From the NCBI GenBank assembly GCA_001970955.1, contig MPUH01000676.1, positions 1 to 40,445 of the forward strand: a DNA stretch of 40,445 nucleotides. Direction: 5' to 3'. Both the position numbers and the translations under genes were made by a program. Below the pieces are notes generated by a model. That model did not search any database and had not been told where the DNA came from. It saw only the letters and a program-made list of their open reading frames with translations. This document shows positions 1 to 10,600 of the stretch, one piece after another. Numbering within the stretch: the first letter of the stretch is position 1; each line of letters opens with the position of its first letter. This DNA is from Stentor coeruleus. Its lineage: Eukaryota; Ciliophora; Heterotrichea; Heterotrichida; Stentoridae.

Positions 1-238
1 TACGTGGACTTTGTGAATTTGGATATATAATGTTCCATTTCAATAATTGCAAGTCGAAAACCCAAAGATCATCAAGGTCAATAGTTGATTTTCCTCCAAA
101 TACATATAAAAGATTATTTTTAGAAGAAAATGCTATAGAAGAAGAGTCTCTGGGAGTTGGACCTATACCTCCAGGGTTGATATCTTGCATATATTGAATT
201 GCATGTGATGATGCAATTAGACAGAGAACCAGAGCCAT
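1..238 (-). CDS. Kelch-repeat protein with signal peptide, 5' part only
   Basis: The minus strand opens with ATG at 238 and stays open for 79 codons to the window edge, so the C-terminal part is missing. The first ~13 residues (MALVLCLIASSHA) look like a signal peptide: a short hydrophobic core followed by small residues. From about residue 28 there is one kelch blade: a PR-D-S start, hydrophobic strand residues, the double glycine in VFGGK, and a DDLWVFDL-x4-W end about 16 residues later. Kelch blades form beta-propellers that bind other proteins, and a secreted or vacuolar location is inferred from the signal peptide. No intron is needed in the visible part. The substrate and the number of blades cannot be told. 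Family call is firm, role unknown. Confidence 0.75.
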   Translation of the reverse strand, partial: MALVLCLIASSHAIQYMQDINPGGIGPTPRDSSSIAFSSKNNLLYVFGGKSTIDLDDLWVFDLQLLKWNIIYPNSQSPR

Positions 239-1859
239 ATTATTACGCTTAAATAAAGCTAATTTTATAAAATTTATAATATTTAAATGACGTATTGCAG
301 TATAATATATTTAAATATGTTTAAGAACATAAATCACTTAAAAACTTGTCACTCGCAATGTTTTTGTAAAAGTTTCAAATCAGGCTTTTGTATTTTACCA
401 CTTAATAAACTGATTGAACCGCGAAAAATAAGAAGGATTTAAGTCTCTTCTTTAAGAATGTAATTATTATTATTAACCATATGAAATAATAATTTAATAA
501 ACTCTTTAACTCTAAGAAAATAATTAATCAAAGGCATTTTAAAGGCATTCTGATGTAAAGTAATCAAGTTCTTATGCTTCTGGATTAGGAGGTATATGAC
601 TAAAAGTATAAAATCTTTGTAAATAAAATTTTATATATTTTAAACAGTCTATAATCTTTTTTAACATAGATTTTAGCTTTTAAACTAAAAATTATAAGTT
701 TTCTAACTTTAGAAGGTTCGAGAACATAGGATTTATAATTGGCTTATATGAAATATGCCTTATTTAGCAAAAAATTTCAAACAAAGTATTGTTTGTGTTT
801 TTTTTCGTTGTTTGAAAAGTGTTAATATCATCCCTAGTCAAAATTAAGACTTTATTTATTTTAATTTGCAATTTGATTTTTTTTTTTTGGCATAAAGTTG
901 CTTTGGTATTACGATTTTACAAGTTAAATCATTATAAAATATATACTTTAAACTATTAGGTAATAAAATACTTATCTTAGTAGCTTCTTCATATGATTTT
1001 TGAATAAATATTTGCTTAGTAAGCAAAATAACTTAAATTATTACTTTTAATTAATATTTAGATTAAAATTATCTTAGCTTTCTTAGAAACTCAGCTAGCC
1101 CAAGCTTGGTTTACTACAAAATTTCTTTAAGATTATTATTTTTATTCCATTATGCTTTGTATTAAAATAATAAATTAATCCTAGCATCATTTATTATATA
1201 TAATAATACGACATTCATTATACAAGGCTTATTTCATCATATTTTTTTTTTCGTGTTAGGCTAAATTTTTAATAAATTATATACTAAATAGGCACAGCTA
1301 AATACTTTCTAAATTAAAATTCGCCTTTTATTTTTCAAACTCTCTATTGCATTTCTTTATTATTTCACAACTAAGAATTGTTCTTTTATCATTTCCCTTA
1401 AGATATTCCTTTTCTTTTTTATATTTCCTTCAAACTGACTAACAAGTATCTCTGCAAGTCCTGAAAATATTCTTAAAACTCCTTATAAATATCATCAAGC
1501 CTTATTCTTCATTTCTTAAAGCATAGACTCCTCCTTAAACTTAAAAAAATCTTGTTTATACCAATCTAAGTCATTATCAAAATCTTTTCAATCATTTTTT
1601 GTATTCTTAGTTTAAAAGGATGAATCATATCTCCTAAATTTTATAAAACCCTATTCTTGCTTAAAACATTATAACTTTCTATTATTATTTATAACAAAAA
1701 AAATCAAAGTTCAAAATTTCCCCATGATATCCTAAATCATTATAATTTATTCTAAAACTCCACTTAAGATTTCATTCCACAAATTTATATCTCACAACAA
1801 CAACAAAAAATAACACAAAAGTATCATCATCACTTAAATCCCATAATCCATCATCTATA
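239..1859. other. Intergenic stretch without a convincing gene
   Basis: This 1.6 kb is very AT-rich and broken by stops in all frames under the standard code. The right part (about 1400 to 1859) is almost free of G on the plus strand, which is the usual state of a 3' flank of a minus-strand gene in this window. Frames that look protein-like if TAA and TAG are read as Gln can be found, but in more than one overlapping frame, so they are not accepted as genes. No RNA gene was recognised. Confidence 0.6.
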
Positions 1860-2798
1860 TTATGTAAGCTTAATCACAGAAGTCCCAGACCTAATATCAT
1901 AATTCCCAGTATCTCTTTCATCAATCTTATTCTTTTCCACCTTATACAAATCCTTAAGTTTCTTTTTCTTCTCCCTAGCTTCTTTTTTTTCCATTTTTAT
2001 CTTATCCTTCCTTGCTTTCTTTTCCTCTTTAGTTTCATTCCTTTTTCTTTTCCCACTTTCCTTCTTATCTTCATCATTTTTTTCATCCTCATCTTTTTTT
2101 TTCTTATCCTTTCCTATTTTTTTCCTACTTTCCCCAGTTCTAATCGATACAATTTCAGGTCTATTATCAGTATTTGTAAAATGTGAAGCATGAGAAACTA
2201 CATCATCTTCACTTTCATCACTAGAATCACTTGGTTCTGGGGTATGATATGGACTAGGTTCTTTAGCTATTGCAGCTTGTAATACATGATCTTGTTCAAA
2301 AGGTAATCTTTCAAAGTCCAAATTAAGCTTAGGCTCTTTTGTGAACATTTGCTGATGTTCAGAAATAAACTCATCCATAGCAGATTCGAATTCATTCTGT
2401 GAAACTTTTGTTACAATGTTTTCAGGATCATCTTTGTATTCTTCAAGGACTTTATCTAAGTTTGCTTGGACTACAAAATCATCATCGAGTTCTTCGTATT
2501 CTTTATCGTCGTAGAGTGCTTTTATGACTTCGAATTCTTCATCGTTGATGTTTTTTGGGTCAATGTCGATATCCACAGCATCTTCTTCATCGAATTCTTC
2601 TATTTGTACATCTTCAGTGGGTTCAATTTTTTTCAGCCCATCTCTGAAGTACTCAGCACCAATGAGTTTTTTAAGGTGAGCATATTTATCAGACTTGATA
2701 TCTTCTTCTCTTAAAGGAACTAGATAACAACCTTCACCTTCTTTAGGTAGAAGTTTAAGCTTGAGACCCTTGTCCTTTTTCTATGTAAAATTTACCAT
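1860..2798 (-). CDS. LTV1-like 40S ribosomal subunit assembly factor
   Basis: Two exons: a first exon consisting of ATG alone (2796-2798), a 15-nt intron (2781-2795), then exon 2 from 2780 to the TAA at 1860-1862; 307 residues. Without the intron no ATG opens this frame, and splicing joins ATG cleanly to an in-frame AAA. LTV1 chaperones late pre-40S particles and must be released before subunit maturation. The match rests on the acidic block ending in LDDDFVVQAN (about residues 85-110 of the spliced protein), which corresponds to the EDDFILQANK block of human LTV1; a later LEEYKDD segment; an I-x-RTG-x-S segment; and a C-terminal basic helix beginning ETKEEKKARKDKIK, the counterpart of the ESKEDKRARK helix of animals. 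It is shorter than human LTV1 (475 residues), mainly in the middle. It diverges from the phosphatase gene at 2940 with only 141 bp between the starts. Confidence 0.75.
2781..2795 (-). other. 15-nt intron in the LTV1-like gene
   Basis: On the coding strand it reads GTAAATTTTACATAG. It lies directly after the start ATG in phase 0. If retained it gives ATG plus four codons and then TAG, so an unspliced message makes no protein. Confidence 0.75.
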
Positions 2799-2939
2799 TT
2801 TACATTCCAAAATTTTGACGATTTATCACTTTGGTTAATAGAAAAACTTTAAATACTAAATATAAAAACTCCAATAATCAATTGTGAAAAGAGATTTTTT
2901 TTTTATATAAAGTATTTAATATATGGATATGAGTTTATA

Positions 2940-3833
2940 ATGCAAGATTCATCAGATAGCGTAATAGAAGAGGACTCTAAAAACGATATCATTGCATCGG
3001 AAGCACCAATATTAAATGTTATACAGCAAAGTGATGCTGAAGGGAAACAGATGCCTTTAAGACCAACAAAACAATCTTGGATGTCTTATTTTTGTGAATG
3101 TTTTAGGCTTTCAAACCTTTCTTATTTTCAAAGGTCATCAAAAAGTCTTATTGAACCGCAAAGCCCAGAGTATATGGGTAAAAATACTTTGGTTCTTGAC
3201 CTAGACGAAACCCTTGTTCATAGTAGCTTTTCATCTTTGCCATGTGATATTAATTTCTCTTTGATTCTTGACGACCAGACTTTCAATATTTTTGTCCTAA
3301 AACGTCCTGGTGTGGATAGATTTCTTAAGGTTTGTTGTGAATTATTCGAAGTGGTAATTTTCACTGCTAGTTTGGAAGAATATGCTAGTCCTTTAATTGA
3401 TATACTTGATAAAGATAGAAAAATTCCATATAGACTCTATAGAGATAGTTGTAGTATAGTCAATAACAGTTATGTCAAAGATTTATCAAGACTAGGCCGA
3501 GATATAAATCATGCTATTATTATCGATGTAAATCCTATATAGAACTCTCCAACATCATATTCTCTCCAACCTTTAAATGCTGTGCCTATAAAAACTTGGA
3601 TTGATGACCCTCAAGACCGAGAGCTAAACACTTTGCTAAATGTTCTTGAAAAATTATCAATAGTCAATAATATACCGAAAGTCTTGGCTGAAATACGTAA
3701 AAGAAATTGGACTTTATCTGCCCATTCTCTGCATAAATTAATTGAAAGTGAGTTTATACCTAGTAATCGAGGTACTTTCAATTCTCCAATACATAACAAT
3801 GGAGTGAAAAAGTTCCAGTTTGAAGATATATAG
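2940..3833 (+). CDS. SCP/Dullard-type (FCP1/NLI-interacting factor family) protein serine phosphatase
   Basis: Two exons, 2940-3528 and 3544-3833, joined over a 15-nt intron; 292 residues. HAD-family phosphatases of this group dephosphorylate serine on the RNA polymerase II tail, Smads or lipin. The catalytic motif DLDET lies at residues 87-91 (D87 nucleophile, D89 acid/base) and is followed by LVHSSF. Further family signatures are KRPGVDRFL, VIFTASLEEYA with the second motif Thr, Y-RDSC, Y-KDLSRLGRD, and, only after splicing, the IIIDNSPTSY loop that carries the third motif Asp and the product-binding Asn, then NAVPI-x-TWIDD. The ~80 residues before the catalytic domain are acidic and without recognisable domain, containing a short Cys/aromatic patch around residues 42-60; no clear membrane helix is seen, which favours an SCP over a membrane-bound Dullard. 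The target is unknown. Confidence 0.92.
3529..3543 (+). other. 15-nt intron in the SCP-type phosphatase gene
   Basis: It reads GTAAATCCTATATAG, phase 0 between GAT and AAC. Removal restores the conserved D-N-S-P-x-S-Y loop of the phosphatase; retention gives a stop at its own terminal TAG. This is the best supported intron in the window because it interrupts a conserved motif. Confidence 0.93.
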
Positions 3834-4061
3834 TAAGATGTCTAACTAAACGAATTTTTTCTTAATTTAAACTTGAATCTAGTAAATATGTTGGATTTAT
3901 AGATAAAAAATGTTAAAGTGTGATTTGGTTTACGGAAATTTATTATATGATGAATCCAAGATTTTATTCAAGCTTTCGATTTAAAATACAATTATCCATA
4001 TTTTAAAATATTCAAAGCCAATAATCATGGTTATAAAGAATAAAAAGTCAGGAAGACTCCA

Positions 4062-4229
4062 ATGATTCCCAAAGATAGCCCCAAGAAGCTGAATGGATAC
4101 TGGTCCAATTCAACAAGTTCAAGTGAGGAACTCACTAAAAAGTTCTACTTCATATCAAAAAAGTTCATCTCTCCAGAAGCCAAGGATTTCCCAATGCCTG
4201 CGTTTCAAGGAAAAAAACTAGATAATTAG
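4062..4229 (+). CDS. Small ORF, 55 residues, unknown
   Basis: ATG at 4062 to TAG at 4227-4229. The predicted peptide is basic and Ser-rich at first (MIPKDSPKKLNGYW), then has a KKFYFISKKF block, and ends in PMPAFQGKKLDN. I recognise no family. Support is mainly compositional: this segment is clearly richer in G and C, on both strands, than the flanks on either side, which is how coding DNA differs from spacers in this window. An upstream ATG at 4026-4028 opens a different frame that ends after 12 codons, so the first exon could be incomplete or the start may be as given. It lies 228 bp after the phosphatase stop, in the same orientation. Confidence 0.42.
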   Translation: MIPKDSPKKLNGYWSNSTSSSEELTKKFYFISKKFISPEAKDFPMPAFQGKKLDN

Positions 4230-4610
4230 TAATATTAGGAGTTATTTTCCTGACTTCTAAATCTCAAAAAACGCTTTTCTAGCCAACCTATCCCCATTCC
4301 AAGATTCAAAACTCCAATTCCCATTCAGAAAAACCAAAACCTTAATCAGAACCCCACAAATCCTCTTTTTATCAACCACATCAGCCCATTTAATCCAAAC
4401 AACCCTCCCATACAAAAAAATCTTCACTTTTTTCTACAGTAAAAAGTCAACAAATCCAAAAAAAACATCAGAATTACTTTAAAACTTATACACACAACTT
4501 CTAATCTCTAATAAATCATAAAAATACCTTCTAACTTTATTTCAAACATAATCTTATATTTAACTACACCTCACTCTAATCAACATAATAACTTCAAAAG
4601 ACTATAAAAA
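4230..4610. other. 5' flank of the IP3 receptor gene, C-rich
   Basis: No gene seen. The plus strand is strikingly C-rich and G-poor (for example 4321-4380 has about twenty C and only a few G), matching the 5' flanks of other plus-strand genes here. It ends in an A-rich run leading into the start codon at 4611. No recognisable TATA box or other element stands out. Confidence 0.5.
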
Positions 4611-7600
4611 ATGATTAAACAAATCGCCGCTAAAACTATTGATAAAATCCTCACTCGGCACTTCAGCAAATTCGCCTTAGATCAAATCTGCAAATGTGTC
4701 CCTCCTGAAGAACTTCGTGCTTCAGTTGCTATGAAAAGACTTACAGCCAAAGCTACCCTTTTACCTCCTCTAATGAATAAACCTTCAGTACCTTCAGAAC
4801 CAGCCCCAATGAAACTTAATCAAGTACTTCCAGATATAGAAGAAGGATTTTTATTAATGGGTGATGTTGTAGCATTAATAGCAATTGAAACACAAGGTAT
4901 GCAATCAGTATCAGGAGTTATTATTGGAGATGGTGTCGCTCATAATTTTTTAGACTGTATATCAACATCAAATTTTAAAAACAATGAGAAAATCCCATTT
5001 CGCTTATGTCTATTTAGAATTGAACCAGTAAGACAATATGGATATAGTAATATGAGAAGAACATATATAAAACTAGAAAACCAAAATGATGAAAATATAG
5101 AAAAACTCAAAGCTGCAGAAGAGGAAGAACAAAATGATAATGAAACTGAAACTGAGTTATCATATGGAAGATTTTTAACTTTTGGCGAAAGGATACAATT
5201 ACGACATGTTCATAGTAATAGTTTTATAACAACATCAAAAGAAGTTAGTAAACAAAGAGGATGTTTACAAGTAATATTAGACCCACTTGGTAATGAAGGA
5301 TCTTGGTTTGAAATAAAAAGTTGTAGTCCAATAAGACAAGATGGAGAAATTATTAGATATTCTGATAACTTTTGCTTGACATTAAATTTGGATAATGCTA
5401 AATATTATTTGCATATGGGTGTGCCGAAGTTGTGGAAAGAAGATCAAGACTTTGAATTGAATGCAAGTAGCAGTTATACCTGGTGGCAAGTGAGGAAGTT
5501 TATAAGTCATATTGTTATAAAAGAAAACCCTGATTTTGTCGCGACAGGGGACTCGTTTCGTATACAATTCAAACAAACTGAAGGGTTTTTATCAGTAACT
5601 CCAAGAGATATTGAAGAAATCCTCCCAGAACCAGAAGGAGACCAGCCACGGGTTCATAAGGTTAAAGAGAAAAAAGAAAGTAATTGCAAGGTTTATATAG
5701 AAAAACATAAAAGTTGCTTATCAGTATGGGAACTTATAAGAGAAAATCCTTTTATAGGCGGTTTAGCAGAAAAAGATGGCATATTTCGTATCAAACATGT
5801 GGCAACAGGCTTGGTCCTCTCTTTAACCAAAGCGGGAAATCTAGTTTTATCATATGAAAGAAACTCAGAAATGAGTTTATTTAAAATCATCCAAGAACCA
5901 AATGACAATATTTACCATACATTTGGCACTTTAGTAAAAATAGAAAGTGTCGCTCTAAATAAAATCCTCTCAGCTAGAGTATCAGATTTAGATGAAGATT
6001 TACTTTTCACAGAAACTGATTATTCTCAAGTCCCTCTAAGTACAACAGAAAACAGAAAACAAGATACAAAAACAAGCTTTGTTTTATATGATGAGCCTGA
6101 AAGTAGCACTATTTATATATATCAAATATCAAGTCTTATGCCAAAAGTGTTTATTTTTTATAAATACATCAAATTCTGGGGATGCATAAAACGTGGGGCA
6201 AATTTCAATCAAAACTTCGAAATCGCTAAAAGTACTGAGTCTGATCTTGAATCACAAGTTATATTTTTTATAAGGATTCTTAGTAAAATACAAAAAAGAA
6301 TTTTATATGAAGGGAAAAATTTAGATGAAAGACAAGAAACTCTTAGGCTTACTGGGTTTCTAGAAATATTATTAAAATTTGCTAAATTGATTGATAAGAA
6401 ACTTGAGCTCCCAGCTAAATTCCCTGTAGAACGAATGCCTAAAAATTTCCAAAAAAGTAAAGTCAAAATGATATTAGAAGGGATAAAAGGTGCAGTCAAG
6501 ACTGAGTTTTTACAGTTCCCTGGGGTTGTTGGAATTAAATATCTGATGAGATTATCTAAAGAAATTTATAGAATCATTTTTTATAGTATAAGGAACAATG
6601 TAGCTTCATGTATGGAACTTCAGAAATATCAGGATTTTCTTTGTTCACAGCTTTTTTCATATGAAACTGAAGTTGGGATTTTACTTAAAGAGTTATATAA
6701 ACTCTCTTCTGGGACTATTGCCAAAGCTAATAGTTCATTATTTAAAGTGTGGATTGATCTTATTAAACCAATAAGTCAGAAAGATGAAAATGTTGATGAA
6801 CAGATAGTTACATTAAAGATATTATCATCATTATCTAATAGTGATTGTAGAGGAATACCTGGAAACCAAAATCATTTGGCAAAAAATTTTTTTAGTATAG
6901 AAAGGGGGTTTATTATATTAAAAGGTTTAGTTGTTGATGATATACCTTATTTAGGTTTATATACAGGTCCAGGTGTTGTATATGAGGATTTTGTTAAAAA
7001 TAATCCAGATCTTAAAGACCCTGATGTTGAACAATCAAAAGAGAATATTTTAATTATAAACCCTTGGACTATAAATGCTAATCTCAAACTCGTCACGTAT
7101 TTTTCAAGTTTTTTTAGCTTTTTAGTAAGCCTTTGTATGTCACGCAACCAAAAAAACTGTATGTTAATACAAGAACAATTAGAGTTAAGCTATGAATTTT
7201 TATATCTGACAATATCAAAAAAAAATGTTCATTGCAAACTAAGAACATCATGTCTTAGGTTGTTGTGGTCAATGTTTTTTGATAAAGATACTAAAACTTT
7301 ATTAAGTGAAACCCAACAAAGATGTTATCTTTGGGACTCTGAAAACAATTGTCTTGAGGATTCGTTAGATGCCCCAAGCGCTAAAATGGATATTCTCGAA
7401 AGGATTCATCAAAAACCTTTGATCTTAGACCAAACTATAGAATGGATTAGATCTTTATGGACTTCAAATGATTTACCTATAAGTTGTTTTGAAAATGAAA
7501 GCCCTCAGAACCAAGCTAGATTTATTATTGGGCTTATAAGATTCAGTAAAGATTTATTGAATTATGGATATGTAAACTATGATTTTGCTATAGAAATAAC

Positions 7601-10600
7601 TCCATATATTCTTACATTAATTGATAGGACTGAAAAACCTGTAAAGACTCATTGGACTAGTCAAATGAGATTCCGCCTAAACAAACTTAAAAAAGACCGT
7701 CTGCAAAATGAACTTATCGAAATCGGCATCGAATTTTTTCAAATAAAATTCTATGCACAACTCGATACTGAGGTTAAAAACAAGCTTATTGAATATTGCA
7801 AAAAACAAGAAAATGGGCTTGAAGACCAAAACGCCGAGGTTAAAGAAGACGATATTCAAAACCCTAACGAGAAAAAACCTAAAAAGCCAAAAAATAGTAA
7901 AAAACCAAAGAAAAGCAAAAAAAACAAAAAAAATAAAAATCCTGATGAAGACAACGAAATTGAAGAAGTATCTCTAGACACAGTTCTTTTAAATCTCCTT
8001 TTTACAAACAGTGAAGCTTCTCTTAAAGACAAAATAATAAATTTATTACTATCAAATTTAGACATGAATAACAAAATTATCCAAGCTTTAAACGATATGG
8101 TCCTTTTGCCTAAATGTCCAGTCCGTGAAGCTTACTTAGAAATATCAACACATATAAAAGAATGTGAAAAAGGTTTAAATACCATAATGTTCCTAGACCC
8201 TGAAATCCTTCAAGATGATCAGCAATACGAAAACCCAGAAATCCAAATAATCAAAACTCAACTACAAAGCCGAATGAAAAGAATAAAATCTTTTCTTAGA
8301 AAAAAAAACAGTAAATCAGACAGGCTTATTCTCCAAAAAATATGTAAAAACCTTCTACTCCACAAACTTTGTTTAAGGTTTTTTAAAGAAGAATGGCCCT
8401 GGGTAGAAAAAAACAACAAAAAAGCTAAACTTCGTGATAAATTCCTTGGCTTATATCGTATTATCATCAGGACCCTAGAAAATTTCTGCTTCGTGAACAC
8501 TGAAAATCAAGAAATTATATACGAAGAACTTGAGTCTATAGAATGTTTCAAAATCAACTCAATTGGTGTAAAAATTCTTATAGCTGAAGTGATTAAATGC
8601 AGACGTAACAACCCGGTTTCTCTTAAAATAATAGACAAAATCTTCAAATCCCTAAGCGAAAAACCTAACCCAATGGAATCCCCAGAGGATATTATGATAA
8701 TCAAAAGCTTAATCCATGATGAAAGTTTGAAATTTTATTATACAAACCAAACAACAGTTATAAAATCTTTACTCGCTACAAGAAACCTCCATACAATTTT
8801 CTCATGTGAAACATCATGGGATTTATCTAAATATAGTTCCCGTAGTATAAAATTTTTCTCTATTATGATCGATATAATAGCTTGTTGTACTATTTTTAAT
8901 GATTATGCTACTCATCAAGCAAGGAGGATGATGCCATTTAAAGTTATGATAAGGGAAATGAAAAATACTAGTATGTTACTTATAAAAAAAGCATATTTAC
9001 ATTTTATATTTTATGTGTTTTTTATGAAATCTGAGAATATAGACAGGGTGTTACCTGAACCTGAAATAGAAGATATATTAGAAACAGTGATTCTTGAGGA
9101 TATTTCTAATTATAAAGTAAATATTGATCATTTAAAGGTCATAGCTTTAAAAGGAATGTATGACCCAATATCGGTAAATAAAGACCCTGAGAAAAAAATC
9201 CAAATCGATGGGAAAAAACAGAAAAATGCGAAAATTGACAGTTTAACCCGAGAACAAGCTGAAGGGCTTGAGTGGTGGAAATACATAAATTCTCATAGAC
9301 CTGATACACCAAGATTAAGTACAGGGTTGATATGTGTTATAAAAGATATAACCCAAGAATACAAAATGTCAAATAGTTTTACTGACAATATAGCTTTGAT
9401 ATTATATAAGATAAAAATACATTTACAAGGGTTGATTGATGAGTTGTTTATAATAATGCATGAATGCTCAGAAATCAATATGGAATTTATGATCCAGGAA
9501 ATTACACTGACTATGATGGAAATTCCTAACTTTATCGAAGAAGTAAAAGAAACTGAAGAACAAGACAAAGAAATTGAAAGTACAGCTTATAAGAAATTAT
9601 TAGAAGAATGTCAAGAATTTATTGTAGAAAACCATTTACCTTTTGAAGATTTCGAAGAAGCTTATTTAACTTATGAAGAGGATAAAATTTCTAAAATCGA
9701 CTTTATTTTCCTTATAAAAAAACAGCTTAAAAGGTCGGTTACTATAAACGAAATTGAACTTGTGTGTAAATTGCTTGACCCTGGGTCTACATCTGATATA
9801 ACTGTAACTAGGTTTAGATCAGATGTAAAAGCTTTGTTTATAAGCAATCCTTATATCGTTAGAAAAGAACGTATTCCAGTTATTTTTGTTGAAGAACCTA
9901 CACATGAAATGGTCTCTGGAGATTTTAAAGATTTTGTTGAACTTATAGAACAACAACATGAAGAAGAAGAAAATGATATTTCACTTATGGTTGGAAGTGT
10001 TAAAACTCAACTTATAGACCCAGCATTAGAAAAAAACAACACCGAAGTTTTAGTGAATTTTATTGAAAACTTGTCACTAGCTTTTTTCAGACCTGAACAC
10101 AAAATTTACTTGATAAAAATCCTCAATTCAATACTAGCACATGAGTTAGAAAAACAAGATGAAAGTAATAATGTGGAGACTATACAAAATCTATACTCAA
10201 ATGAAAATGTTGTTGAAATATGCTTTGAAGAGTTTTCTAAAGACAAAATCATTGAAAATACTTTAGCTGCACTTGATTTACTTATAGATCTAGTGAGAAA
10301 TGGGAATATGAGTTCTAAAGAAAAAATACTGAATTATTTGAAAACAAGTGGTTTTGGGATATTTTCTTATATAAGAGTGCAGTTTAGGGAAGTTCAGGAT
10401 TTGCTTAGTAATGCAATGTCTAAAGGTCCTTTGAAAAGAAGAAAAACTTTATCTGATGATGAGATTATAGTAAAAACCAAGAAAAAAAACCTTATAAGTA
10501 TAAAACTTACAGGTAAAATATTATTATTTCTCCAATCATGTTGTAACAATTGTTATTTACCATTTCAAGAGTTTCTTCAAGTGCAGAACCCTGAGAACCC

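Noticed and set aside
700..730. GGTTCGAGAAC resembling a tRNA T-arm
   Set aside because: No acceptor stem, anticodon arm or D-arm could be found around it on either strand.
350..900. Minus-strand frame of over 150 codons that reads like protein if TAA and TAG mean Gln, suggesting a gene with a different genetic code
   Set aside because: A second, overlapping frame on the same strand is equally free of TGA over the same span. TGA is rare in DNA this AT-rich, so such runs are expected by chance. No family match could be seen, and all certain genes here use the standard code.
1340..1620. Minus-strand pieces in three frames with charged, coiled-coil-like sequence, interrupted by TAA at places where Gln would fit; possible decayed gene
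   Set aside because: The minus strand is G-rich here because of the general 3'-flank skew, which by itself creates Glu, Lys, Gly and Asp codons. No piece matches a family, and joining them needs several frameshifts.
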